DNA from: Equibacterium sp963662035
GTDB taxonomy: Bacteria; Bacteroidota; Bacteroidia; Bacteroidales; UBA932
NCBI GenBank assembly: GCA_963662035.1
Contig: CAVLDO010000011.1
Span: forward strand, 1 to 56,122
Direction of reading: 5' to 3'
Length of the DNA stretch: 56,122 bases
Shown one piece after another: positions 39,878 through 48,429 of this stretch (the stretch's first letter is position 1; the number at the start of each line of letters is the position of its first letter). The notes under the pieces were generated by a model, which did not search any database, was not told the DNA's origin, and was given only the letters and a program-made list of their open reading frames with translations. A program made the position numbers and the translations under genes.

Positions 39878-42085
39878 TCATTCAATCTCCACCCGGTTTA
39901 CTTTCTCTATTCCGTTTATCTTGCCCAGCGAGGCAATTGTCTTGTCCAGGTCGGCCGTATCGTGCACATAAATGTCAACGAAGCCTTCAAAGATGCCGTC
40001 GTGCGCCTCCACAGAAATCTTGCGCAGATTTATGCCCAGCTTGCCCGACAGCTGATAGGTGATATCGTTGAGCACCCCCATCCGGTCGATGCCGCCGAAC
40101 TTGATGCGGGCCAGATAGGACATCATAAAGTGGTGGCTCCAGCGCACGTCCACAACCCTGTCCCCCGCCGTGGCGGCCAGGTTGGTGTAGGTGGGGCAGC
40201 TGGTCTTGTGGATGGTGATGCTGTTGTCGTTTTCCAGCACACCTCCGATATTGTCCCCCGGAATCGGGTGGCAGCAGTCGCTGGTGTTGTAGGTTATGTT
40301 GCTTAGATCCAGCTTGTCCAGAATTTTCCCGGAATTGCTGGCGGGCAGCTTGAAACCCCACATCTGCACATTGCGCCGCTTGGCGTTGGTGGTCAGAGCG
40401 GTGTCCAGGTCGGCGCTCAGGTCAATCAGGCCGATGCCGATTTTGTTGTAGAGCTCGTCCTTGCCGCCTGAAATCTTGTAGAAGTCAAGGAGCTTGCGCA
40501 GCACGCGGGTCTGCATCTGGATGTTGCGCTCGGCAAGGGCGTCGCGCAGCATCCCCATACCCCGGTTGACATTGTCCTTGCTCATGTCCTTGAGGGCGTC
40601 CAGCACCGCATTGCGGGCCGACGTGGTCTTGAGAAACTCCAGCCACTCGCGCTTTACGCGGGCCGAGTCGGAGGTGATGATCTCCACCTGGTCGCCGTTG
40701 CGCAGCTCCGTGGAGAGGGTCACCAGCTTCATATTGACCTTGGCGGCGATGGCGTGGCAGCCTATCTGGCTGTGGACGTTGAATGCGAAGTCCAGCGCCG
40801 TGGAGCCCTTGGGCAGGCTGCGCGACTCTCCGGTGGGGGTGAACACGAATATCTCCGAGGCCAGCAGCTCCTTGTGCACATCGTCCAGGAACTGCAGCGC
40901 GTTGGCATCGGGATTCTCCAGAATGTCCTGCACATACTTCAGCCAGCGATCCATATAGTCGTCGCTCATCTGCCCCTGCTTGTAGGACCAGTGGGCCGCG
41001 ACGCCGCGTTCGGCTATGGAGTTCATCCGCTCCGAGCGGATCTGCACCTCTATCCACATTCCGTTGTACATCACCGTCACGTGCAGGCTCTCGTAGCCAT
41101 TGACCTTGGGTTCGCTGACCCAGTCGCGCACGCGGTTCTGGTTGTAATGGTACTTGCCGGTAATCTGGGAGAATATCTGCCAGCACTGCTCGCGCTCAGA
41201 GAACCCCTCGCGCGGCTCGAAGATTATGCGCACCGCATAGATGTCGAATATCTGCTCGAACGGGATGTTCTTGGTGTGCATCTTGCGCCAGATGGAGTAG
41301 GGGCTCTTGAGGCGCTTGAGGATGCGGGCAGTGGTGCCGCTTTTGCGCAGCATGGAGTCCACCTCCCCCACGAACGATTCGATTTCGCCCCCCCTGGTCT
41401 CCACCAGATGCTGCAGCTCGCCGTCGAGCCGCCTGGCCTCCTGAGGCTCGTTGAAGCGCATCCACACATCCTCCATCTCGCTCTTTATATTATAGAGACC
41501 CAGCCGGTGGGCCAGCGGGATAAAGATGTACATCGTCTCGCTCAGAATCTTTTCCCGCTTGTATTTGGGCATATACTCTATGGTGCGCACATTGTGCAGG
41601 CGGTCTGCCAGTTTGATGAGCACTATGCGGGCATCGTCGTTGAGGGTGAGCAGAATCCGCTTGAAATTCTCCGCCTGCAGGCTGCGGGTGGCCTTGGCCT
41701 TGAGGCTGTCGTTGTCCAGGGCGCTCTTGATTTTGGTGAGCCCCTCTACCAGGCTGGCGATTTTGTCGCCGAAGAGCTGGCGGATGTCCTCCACCGTGTA
41801 TTCGGTGTCCTCCACCACATCGTGCAGCAGGGCGGCGCAGATCGACTTGCAGCCGAGGCCTATCTCCTGCACCACTATCTTGGCCACCGCTATCGGGTGG
41901 ATTATGTATGGCTCGCCGCTGCAGCGCCGCACGTTGCGGTGCGCTTCGTTGGCAAAGTCAAATGCCTTGAGCACAAGCTCGTACTGCTGCTGGTCGGCGC
42001 AGCGCCTGAGGCTGGATAGGCGGAGCTTCTCGAACTCGCGGCGGATTATCTGTTCGTCTTCCTGATTGAATGTGCTGCTGCTCAT
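39878..42085 (-). CDS. Bifunctional (p)ppGpp synthetase/hydrolase (RelA/SpoT)
   Basis: A 735-residue cytoplasmic Rsh enzyme that makes and breaks the alarmone (p)ppGpp. The HD hydrolase domain is intact (His88-Asp89 in LLHDVVEDT). The synthetase domain has EPKVNGYESLHVTV. TGS begins at FVFTPTGESRSLPKGSTALD, and an ACT domain closes the protein (GIDRMGVLNDITYQLSGKLG). Intact HD and synthetase motifs suggest both activities. Length is normal. Its ATG overlaps the yihY stop by 4 nt, which places stringent-response control in the same transcript as DNA ligase and isoprenoid synthesis. Confidence 0.95.
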   Translation of the reverse strand: MSSSTFNQEDEQIIRREFEKLRLSSLRRCADQQQYELVLKAFDFANEAHRNVRRCSGEPYIIHPIAVAKIVVQEIGLGCKSICAALLHDVVEDTEYTVEDIRQLFGDKIASLVEGLTKIKSALDNDSLKAKATRSLQAENFKRILLTLNDDARIVLIKLADRLHNVRTIEYMPKYKREKILSETMYIFIPLAHRLGLYNIKSEMEDVWMRFNEPQEARRLDGELQHLVETRGGEIESFVGEVDSMLRKSGTTARILKRLKSPYSIWRKMHTKNIPFEQIFDIYAVRIIFEPREGFSEREQCWQIFSQITGKYHYNQNRVRDWVSEPKVNGYESLHVTVMYNGMWIEVQIRSERMNSIAERGVAAHWSYKQGQMSDDYMDRWLKYVQDILENPDANALQFLDDVHKELLASEIFVFTPTGESRSLPKGSTALDFAFNVHSQIGCHAIAAKVNMKLVTLSTELRNGDQVEIITSDSARVKREWLEFLKTTSARNAVLDALKDMSKDNVNRGMGMLRDALAERNIQMQTRVLRKLLDFYKISGGKDELYNKIGIGLIDLSADLDTALTTNAKRRNVQMWGFKLPASNSGKILDKLDLSNITYNTSDCCHPIPGDNIGGVLENDNSITIHKTSCPTYTNLAATAGDRVVDVRWSHHFMMSYLARIKFGGIDRMGVLNDITYQLSGKLGINLRKISVEAHDGIFEGFVDIYVHDTADLDKTIASLGKINGIEKVNRVEIE

Positions 42086-43152
42086 CGTCTGTCGTTGCTG
42101 TTTTGGTCGTTCTTCTGCTCCGTGACCCGCTCTATCTTGGATAGCAGGGCCTTGCGACGGGCCTTCTGGCGGTCGCGGCGGATGTTGAAAAGTTCGTCTT
42201 TGTCGGGGTCAAAGTCCGATATGTGTTCGTATGAATATGTCAGATACACTCCGAAAAGGATTATCTGCCAACTGTAGTTAAGCCACAGAAACATCAGCGG
42301 GATGGCGGCGAAGGCACCATAGACGCCGCTGAGCTTGGTCACCATCATCTGGGTTTCGAGGTAGATGTACTGCAGCAACACGAATGCCAGAGCTGTCCAC
42401 AGAGCCGCCTTGAGGCAGTCGTAGTAGCGCACCCTGACGTGCGGTATGAACTTGTACATAAGCGAAAACACCAGAAGCGCCACCCCGTAAAAAATCACCC
42501 AGTAGAGGCTCGAGGCGAAGAAGCGGATCACCGGCAGCTTCTCCAGGGCGCTGATGAACGATGTGAAATAGCCCGCGCCGTAGAGAAAGAAAAGCAGGAC
42601 GAACGGGATCAGCACAAGAATCAGCAGATACACCCCGACGCTCTTTACGAAGGTGCGGGAGCGCTTTATGTTCCATATGTGGTTGAAGGTGTCCTCTATG
42701 CTCAGCATCAGACGGATTATAATCCACAGGAAGGTGAGGAAGCTGATTATGCCGAACACCCCTTTTGTGGTCTGCCCCACGATGTTCTGAGCCCAGCTCA
42801 AAATGGTGTCGGCCATATGCTTGTTATCCCGCAGATAGGGCTGTAGCATCTCGATCAGGGTGTCGTCCAGCCCGAAACTGAGCGAGACGAACAGCACCAC
42901 GGCCACCAGCGGCACAAAGGACATTGCGGTAAAGTAGCTCAAAAACACCGATTCGCGGCCGATGCGGCCGGTGAAGTAGCGCGACGCGGTGAGCGTGGCC
43001 ACCTGTATGCGGTGCGCCACATTCTCGCTAAGGCGCAGCGGCTTTGAGAAGTCCAGGCGCCAGAGGTCGTAGGTCAGGAACTCCAGCAGATCCAGAACCG
43101 CATCTATACACCGCTTGACGGTGCTGCGTATGCTCTCGAAAAGGGGGTTCAT
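42082..43152 (-). CDS. YihY/BrkB-family inner-membrane protein
   Basis: A 356-residue polytopic membrane protein of the YihY (BrkB, UPF0761) family with about six transmembrane helices. Signatures include FLSYFTAMSFVPLVAVVLF, then TRTF-like SRTFVKSVGVYLLILVLIP, then YKFIPHVRVRYYDCLKAALW and the C-terminal helix GAFAAIPLMFLWLNYSWQII. The C-terminal 50 residues are charged and cytoplasmic. Family function is not settled. The gene overlaps ligA and rsh by 4 nt on each side (ATGA), so all three are translationally coupled. Confidence 0.92.
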   Translation of the reverse strand: MNPLFESIRSTVKRCIDAVLDLLEFLTYDLWRLDFSKPLRLSENVAHRIQVATLTASRYFTGRIGRESVFLSYFTAMSFVPLVAVVLFVSLSFGLDDTLIEMLQPYLRDNKHMADTILSWAQNIVGQTTKGVFGIISFLTFLWIIIRLMLSIEDTFNHIWNIKRSRTFVKSVGVYLLILVLIPFVLLFFLYGAGYFTSFISALEKLPVIRFFASSLYWVIFYGVALLVFSLMYKFIPHVRVRYYDCLKAALWTALAFVLLQYIYLETQMMVTKLSGVYGAFAAIPLMFLWLNYSWQIILFGVYLTYSYEHISDFDPDKDELFNIRRDRQKARRKALLSKIERVTEQKNDQNSNDRR

Positions 43153-45206
43153 CTGCCGATAAGCTCGTAAAAACGGTTTTCGTCTATTATTTCCACACCC
43201 AGGGCGGCGGCCTTCTTAACCTTGGCCCCGCCCGGTTTGTCGCCCGCCAGAAGGTAGCTGGTTTTGCCGCTGACGCTGCCCGGCGAAGTGCCGCCGTGGG
43301 CCTCTATGAGGCTCTTGAGCTCTTCGCGGGAGATGCTGAACACCCCCGAGGCCACAATCGACTTGCCCGCGAGGGCATTGGAGAGCACATCGGCGCCGCC
43401 GCCGGCAAACTGCAGCCCGGCGGCCTTGAGATCTGCTATAAGGCGGCGGTTCTGCCCATCGGAGAAATATTCCGTTATAGATGCGGCCACGATCGGGCCG
43501 ATATCTTCGGTGGCGGAGAGATCCTCTGCGGAGGCGGCCGCAAGGGCGTCGATGTTGGGGAATGCCTTGGAGAGAGCCTTGGCGGTGGTCTTGCCTATGT
43601 GGCGGATGCCCAGCGCGTAGAGGACTCTGGAGTAGGGGACGCCGCGGCTGCGGCCGATGCTTTCGAGAAAATTGTCGCAGGAGCGTTCCTGCCACCCTTC
43701 GAGGGTCATCAGCTGCTCCTTTGTGAGGGTGTAGAGGTCGCTCAGCCGGCGGATCAGCGAGAGATTGTAGAGCTGCTCCACAGTGGCGCCGCCAAGCAGG
43801 ATGTCCATAGCGTCGCGGCTGGCAAAGTGCACGAACGCGGCCTTGATCTGGGTGGGGCAGCCGGTGCGGTTGGGGCAGTAGTGGCGCGCCTCGTCATCGT
43901 CGCGCACCAGAGGGGTGCCGCAGTCGGGGCAGAGGGTGGGGAAGTCGGGCGTGCGGGCATCGCCTGTGCGCCGGCTCTTCTCGACCCCCGTGATTTTGGG
44001 GATGATTTCGCCCCCCTTCTCCACATATACCCAGTCGCCGAGGCGTATGTCCAGCAGATCCATCTGGTCTTTGTTGTGCAGCGAGGCCCGCTTGACCACA
44101 GTGCCTGAGAGGGGTACCGGCTCCAGATTGGCCACCGGAGTCACGGCCCCGGTGCGCCCCACCTGATAGTCTATGCCAAGCAGACGTGTGAGCGCCTGCT
44201 CCGGCTTGAACTTGTATGCCGTGGCCCAGCGGGGCGACTTGGCGGTGAATCCCAGCCGCTTCTGCATCTGCAGATCGTTCACCTTTATCACTACGCCGTC
44301 GGTGGCGTAGGGGAGGCTCTTGCGGCGCCTGTCCCATTCCTCTATGAAGCCTATCACCTCCGCCCCTCCCATCACAACTCTGGAGAGGCTGCTGGTGGGC
44401 AGGCCCCAGCCCGCTGCGGCCGCGATGGCCTCGCTGTGAGTTTCGAAGGGGAGATTCTCGCCCAACATATGATAGAGCACGCACTCCAGGCCGCGCCCGG
44501 CCACCTGTTCGCTGCTCTGCAGCTTGAGACTGCCGCTGGCGGCGTTGCGCGGGTTGGCGAATGGCTGCTCGCCAATCTCCTCCTTCTCCGCATTCAGGGC
44601 ATCGAAGGCGGCATAAGGCATATAAATCTCGCCGCGTATCTCGAATTCCCCGGGCCAGCCGCTGCCGGAGAGCTCTCTGGGGATTGAGCGTATCGTAAGG
44701 ACGTTGTCGATTACATTGTCGCCCCTGATGCCGTCGCCCCGGGTCACGGCCCGCACCAGACGGCCGCCGGCATAGGTAAGGCAGATGGCCACCCCGTCGA
44801 ACTTCAGCTCGCAGGAATACTCCGCCGCGCCGCCGTTTTCAGCCTCTATCTTGCTGCAGAAGGCCTGCATCTCCTCCCGGCTGTAGGTGTTGCCCAGCGA
44901 GAGCATCGGATATTTGTGCGCCACCTGGGCGAACTTGCCGCCCTGTCTTGTGCTCTGTCTTGCTCCCTGAAGCGGGGCCTGCGGCGCTGCCGCGATGTCG
45001 CTTCCGACCGTCCGGGTGGGCGAATCGCTCATCGCCAGGTCGGGATAGAGCTTCTCGAGAGCCTGCAGCTCCTGCATCTTGAGGTCGAATTCAAAATCGG
45101 AAATCACGGGGCGGTTCAGGACATAATAATTGTAATTATGCATCCTGAGCTCCCCGCTCAGAGCGGCAATGCGCTCTTTTGCAACCGATTTGGAAATTTT
45201 TGCCAT
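43149..45206 (-). CDS. ligA: NAD-dependent DNA ligase
   Basis: A 685-residue cytoplasmic ligase that seals nicks in replication and repair using NAD. The adenylation motif is ELKFDGVAICLTY (KxDG Lys). NPRNAASGSLK, the OB fold and a four-Cys zinc finger (LCPDCGTPL and HYCPNRTGCP) follow, then helix-hairpin-helix repeats (RHIGKTTAKALSKAFPNI) and a C-terminal BRCT domain (GKTSYLLAGDKPGGAKVKKA). ATG 45206 (MAKISKSVAKERI) is chosen over an upstream frame that runs through the -7 box. A short low-complexity insertion (AAPQAPLQGARQSTRQGG) precedes the adenylation core. First gene of a seven-gene unit. Confidence 0.97.
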   Translation of the reverse strand: MAKISKSVAKERIAALSGELRMHNYNYYVLNRPVISDFEFDLKMQELQALEKLYPDLAMSDSPTRTVGSDIAAAPQAPLQGARQSTRQGGKFAQVAHKYPMLSLGNTYSREEMQAFCSKIEAENGGAAEYSCELKFDGVAICLTYAGGRLVRAVTRGDGIRGDNVIDNVLTIRSIPRELSGSGWPGEFEIRGEIYMPYAAFDALNAEKEEIGEQPFANPRNAASGSLKLQSSEQVAGRGLECVLYHMLGENLPFETHSEAIAAAAGWGLPTSSLSRVVMGGAEVIGFIEEWDRRRKSLPYATDGVVIKVNDLQMQKRLGFTAKSPRWATAYKFKPEQALTRLLGIDYQVGRTGAVTPVANLEPVPLSGTVVKRASLHNKDQMDLLDIRLGDWVYVEKGGEIIPKITGVEKSRRTGDARTPDFPTLCPDCGTPLVRDDDEARHYCPNRTGCPTQIKAAFVHFASRDAMDILLGGATVEQLYNLSLIRRLSDLYTLTKEQLMTLEGWQERSCDNFLESIGRSRGVPYSRVLYALGIRHIGKTTAKALSKAFPNIDALAAASAEDLSATEDIGPIVAASITEYFSDGQNRRLIADLKAAGLQFAGGGADVLSNALAGKSIVASGVFSISREELKSLIEAHGGTSPGSVSGKTSYLLAGDKPGGAKVKKAAALGVEIIDENRFYELIGR

Positions 45207-45226
45207 AGACAGGAAAATGTAAACCG

Positions 45227-45234
45227 CAAATATA
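45227..45234 (-). promoter_or_regulatory. -7 box for the ligA operon
   Basis: Minus-strand TATATTTG matches TAnnTTTG exactly, 20 nt upstream of the ligA ATG. It is back-to-back with the pfp -7 box 22 nt away. Confidence 0.65.
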
Positions 45235-45256
45235 CTCAAAAAATCGGCTTTTTTTC

Positions 45257-45264
45257 TAACTTTG
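45257..45264 (+). promoter_or_regulatory. -7 box for the phosphofructokinase gene
   Basis: TAACTTTG matches TAnnTTTG exactly, 22 nt upstream of the ATG at 45287. Confidence 0.65.
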
Positions 45265-45286
45265 CCACCCCTTACAAAAACGTTAT

Positions 45287-46516
45287 ATGAAAGACTCCAT
45301 CATTATCCTTTGCGGCGGCGGCCCGGCTCCGGGCATGAACACCGTCGTATGTTCAGTAGCAAAAACATTTCTCTCCAATGGGTACCGCGTAATCGGCCTC
45401 CACGGCGGTTATTCCGGGCTGTTCTGCAAGAACCCCCGCACCGAAGACCTCGACTTCTTCAAGGCCGACGCCTACTTCAACCGCGGCGGATCGTATCTGC
45501 AGATGAGCCGTTACAAGCCGACTCAGGAGGATTTTGAGAAGAACTTCAACCTCTCCCTGTTCCAGGACAACAACATAAAGCTGCTGGTGACCGTGGGCGG
45601 CGACGACACGGCCTCCACTGCCAACCGCATCGCCAAGTTCCTCACAAGCAAGAACTACCCCATCAGCAACATTCACATCCCCAAGACCATCGACAATGAC
45701 CTGCCGCTCCCGGGCAACGCCCCCACCTTCGGCTTCAACTCCGCCAAGGACGAGGGCGCGCACATTGCCCGCACGGTGTACGAGGACGCCCGCACGTCGG
45801 GCAACTGGCTGCTCATCTCCGCAATGGGCCGCTCTGCAGGCCATCTGGCGCTGGGCATAGGCGAGGCCACCCACTGCCCTATGACCATCATCCCCGAGAT
45901 GTTCAACAAGACTGACATCACCATCGACAAGATCATCAAGCTCACCGTTTCCACAATCGTGAAGCGTATGATTCTGGGCATCCATTACGGCACCGTGGTG
46001 GTTGCCGAGGGCGTGTTCCACGACCTCGCCCCCGAGGATCTCAAGTCCACCGGCGTGCATATGACATACGACGAGCACGGCCACCCCGAGCTTGGCAAAA
46101 TCAGCAAGGCCGTGATGTTCAACGATATCCTCGATGGCGAGTTCAAGAAGATCGGCCTCAAGATCAAGACCCGCCCCGTGGAGATCGGCTACGATGTCCG
46201 CTGCCAGGATCCCATCGCATACGACCTTACCTACTGCAGCGAGCTGGCAATGGGTGCATACGAGCTCTTCAGCAAGGGAGAGACCGGCTGCATGGTGTAT
46301 GTTGACGCCGACGGCAATGCGCATCCCCTCTACCTGAAGGATCTGCAGAACGCCGAGGGCAAGATTCCCCCGCGCCGCGTGGCTATCGACGGCGGCACCG
46401 CTCAGAACTACTACAACCACATCTGCCACTACATCACATCTGCCGATTACGAGGCGGCGAAGGCGTATGTGGCAAATCCCGAGGAGTACGATTTCAAGAA
46501 AATCCTCAACTGGTAG
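45287..46516 (+). CDS. pfp: Phosphofructokinase of the pyrophosphate-dependent type
   Basis: A 409-residue glycolytic enzyme of the PfkA superfamily. Phosphate donor determinants are readable. The glycine-rich loop reads VGGDDTAST, with Asp where ATP enzymes have Gly (GGDGS), and the catalytic loop reads PKTIDNDLP, with Lys where ATP enzymes have Gly. Both replacements are the known marks of PPi-dependent PFK. The reaction would be reversible: fructose 6-phosphate + PPi to fructose 1,6-bisphosphate + Pi. It is monocistronic: own -7 box and a strong terminator right after the stop. Family certain; donor inferred from two residues. Confidence 0.93.
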   Translation: MKDSIIILCGGGPAPGMNTVVCSVAKTFLSNGYRVIGLHGGYSGLFCKNPRTEDLDFFKADAYFNRGGSYLQMSRYKPTQEDFEKNFNLSLFQDNNIKLLVTVGGDDTASTANRIAKFLTSKNYPISNIHIPKTIDNDLPLPGNAPTFGFNSAKDEGAHIARTVYEDARTSGNWLLISAMGRSAGHLALGIGEATHCPMTIIPEMFNKTDITIDKIIKLTVSTIVKRMILGIHYGTVVVAEGVFHDLAPEDLKSTGVHMTYDEHGHPELGKISKAVMFNDILDGEFKKIGLKIKTRPVEIGYDVRCQDPIAYDLTYCSELAMGAYELFSKGETGCMVYVDADGNAHPLYLKDLQNAEGKIPPRRVAIDGGTAQNYYNHICHYITSADYEAAKAYVANPEEYDFKKILNW

Positions 46517-46535
46517 GCATCCGTCAGCCTTTGAT

Positions 46536-46573
46536 GCAAAAAGCCCTGCAGATTGTCTGCGGGGCTTTTTTTG
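46536..46573 (+). terminator. Intrinsic terminator of the phosphofructokinase gene
   Basis: AAAAAGCCCTGCAG, loop ATTGT, CTGCGGGGC and a 7-T run. The stem is 9 bp with one T-G wobble. It begins about 25 nt after the stop. The end of the T-run is part of the next gene's -33 element. Confidence 0.92.
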
Positions 46574-46601
46574 TGACAGAAGTGCAAAAGCATTATATTT
46601 G
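46570..46601 (+). promoter_or_regulatory. Full consensus promoter of the acyl-CoA ligase gene
   Basis: TTTG (46570-46573), exactly 20 nt, then TATATTTG (46594-46601). This is an ideal Bacteroidota -33/-7 pair. It gives a 5' leader of about 95 nt before the ATG at 46702. Confidence 0.8.
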
Positions 46602-46604
46602 CCC

Positions 46605-46681
46605 GGCCGGCAATAGGGTTGCAGAGTTTCCCTTTCCGCTACGACTGCGGCACCAAACGCCGATTCGGGGGCGGGCCGGCC
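46605..46681 (+). promoter_or_regulatory. Structured 5' leader of the acyl-CoA ligase mRNA
   Basis: GGCCGGC (46605-46611), near the expected transcription start, is complementary to GCCGGCC (46675-46681). Between them lies CCGC...GCGG (46636-46650). A closed leader of about 77 nt could form shortly before the start codon. I recognise no known riboswitch class. Confidence 0.35.
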
Positions 46682-46701
46682 GTCCATCAAAACGACAAGC
46701 A

Positions 46702-48429
46702 ATGGCAAAGAAACCCAAATCCCCCTATAAACAGCGGCTCAAGGCCCGCGAGGTCAACAACACCACCTTGAGACGCGTATATCAGTATTCCACCACAAAA
46801 TACAGCCGATGCCGCGCCACGCAGTATGTCGACGGCTCGCAGGCGTACACCTACGGCACCTTCCGCGAAGCGGTGGAGCGCCTCTCGCAGCGGATGTCGC
46901 GCTACGGTATCAGCTGCAACGACAAGGTGGCGGTCCTTTCGCAGAATATGCCCAACTATCTGGTGGCATTCTTCAGCGTCACCGCCTTCGGACGGGTGCT
47001 GGTCCCCATTCTGCCCGACAGCAGCACCAACGAGATAGACAACATACTGTCGCACTCCGAGACCAAAGCGATGTTTGTTTCCAAAAAGCTGCTGGGCAAG
47101 CTGAGCGACACCATAAAGGAGCGCCTCACCCTGATAATCGACATAGAGACCTTCGAATTCATAAAGAAGAACAAGGAGGATTTCCAGTGCGACGGCTGGG
47201 TCAAAGAGCCCGCCCCGGACGATTTGGCCACCATAATCTACACCTCCGGCACCACCGGAAGGGCAAAGGGGGTTATGCTGAGCCACCGCAACATCTGCCA
47301 CAACCTGGTGGCCTCCTACAAGGCGCAGCCGCGCAGCAGGCACGACCGCTTCCTGAGCATCCTGCCCATTGCGCACACCTACGAAATGGGGGTCTCCAGC
47401 ATCTACTCTTTCTACTGCGGCGCGTGCGTATATTATCTGCACAAGCCGGCGGCGGTGTCGGTGCTGCTGCCCGCCCTCAAGAACATCCGCCCCACGGTGA
47501 TGCTCTCCGTGCCGCTGGTGATAGAGAAGGTGGTAAAGAACAGCGTGTTCCCCACCATCCGCCGCAGCCGCGTGCTTACCTGGATGGATCATCACACCCC
47601 CAAGCTGCTGCACCGGCTCATCGGGGCGCGCCTGATGCGCACCTTCGGCGGCAAGATGAGCTTCTTTGGCATCGGCGGGGCCAAGCTGGATCCCGTGGTG
47701 GAGAAGTTCCTGCTGGACTGCCGCTTTCCCTACGCGCCGGGCTACGGCCTCACCGAGACTTCGCCCCTGGTGTGCAATGTGCTTACAAACAAGCGCAAGA
47801 AGGTCGGCTCCATAGGTGTGCCCACCTACAAGGTGGAGGTGCGGCTGGACAATGTGGACCCCGAGACGGGCGAGGGGGAGATAGTGTGCCGCGGCGACAA
47901 TGTGATGCTGGGCTACTACAAGGATCCCGAGCGCACAATGAGCGTGCTTGACGACGACGGCTGGTTCCACACCAACGACATTGCCCTATGCGACAAGGAT
48001 GGCTACTACTTTATAAAGGGACGCCTGAACAACACAATTGTGGGCGCCTCCGGAGAGAATATTTATCCGGAGGAAATAGAGCAGGTGATAAACAACATAG
48101 AGGGTGTGGACGAGTCGCTGGTGATGGAGCGCGACGGCCATCTTGTGGCGTTGGTCAAGTTCAACGACAATGTGCTCGACTGGAACCAGGCTTCCGAGGA
48201 TCAGTTCTTCGAGAATCTGGAGGCGCGCAAGAAGGCGGTGCTGGAGTGGGTCAACAAGGCCGTGGGCAAAAACTCCAAGATCGGCGAGGTGGACGCTATG
48301 AAGGAGCCGTTCGAGAAGACGGCCACCCAGAAGATCCGCCGTTTCCTTTACAAGAATTTCCGGGGCGACGACGCTCGCAAGAGGGCTTCCGGCAAGGGTT
48401 CGGAGGCTGACAAGAATAAGAAAGAATAA
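46702..48429 (+). CDS. AMP-binding long-chain fatty-acid--CoA ligase-like enzyme
   Basis: A 575-residue adenylate-forming enzyme that activates fatty acids as acyl-AMP and then acyl-CoA (or acyl-ACP). The AMP signature is IIYTSGTTGRAKGVMLSH, followed by PYAPGYGLTETSPLV, then DGWFHTNDIALCDKDGYYFI and a C-terminal TATQKIRRFLYK with the catalytic Lys. The N-terminus and the C-terminal tail are Lys-rich. ATG 46702 is chosen because the consensus promoter lies inside the longer frame. It shares one nucleotide (TAATG) with the GNAT gene, so the two are coupled. Likely peripheral on the inner membrane. Confidence 0.92.
   Translation: MAKKPKSPYKQRLKAREVNNTTLRRVYQYSTTKYSRCRATQYVDGSQAYTYGTFREAVERLSQRMSRYGISCNDKVAVLSQNMPNYLVAFFSVTAFGRVLVPILPDSSTNEIDNILSHSETKAMFVSKKLLGKLSDTIKERLTLIIDIETFEFIKKNKEDFQCDGWVKEPAPDDLATIIYTSGTTGRAKGVMLSHRNICHNLVASYKAQPRSRHDRFLSILPIAHTYEMGVSSIYSFYCGACVYYLHKPAAVSVLLPALKNIRPTVMLSVPLVIEKVVKNSVFPTIRRSRVLTWMDHHTPKLLHRLIGARLMRTFGGKMSFFGIGGAKLDPVVEKFLLDCRFPYAPGYGLTETSPLVCNVLTNKRKKVGSIGVPTYKVEVRLDNVDPETGEGEIVCRGDNVMLGYYKDPERTMSVLDDDGWFHTNDIALCDKDGYYFIKGRLNNTIVGASGENIYPEEIEQVINNIEGVDESLVMERDGHLVALVKFNDNVLDWNQASEDQFFENLEARKKAVLEWVNKAVGKNSKIGEVDAMKEPFEKTATQKIRRFLYKNFRGDDARKRASGKGSEADKNKKE

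Noticed and set aside
45207..45239. Earlier start for ligA
   Set aside because: The extension contains the -7 box; MAKISKSVAKERI is the natural N-terminus.
46531..46701. Earlier start for the acyl-CoA ligase
   Set aside because: It would be translated from the terminator and promoter of the region.
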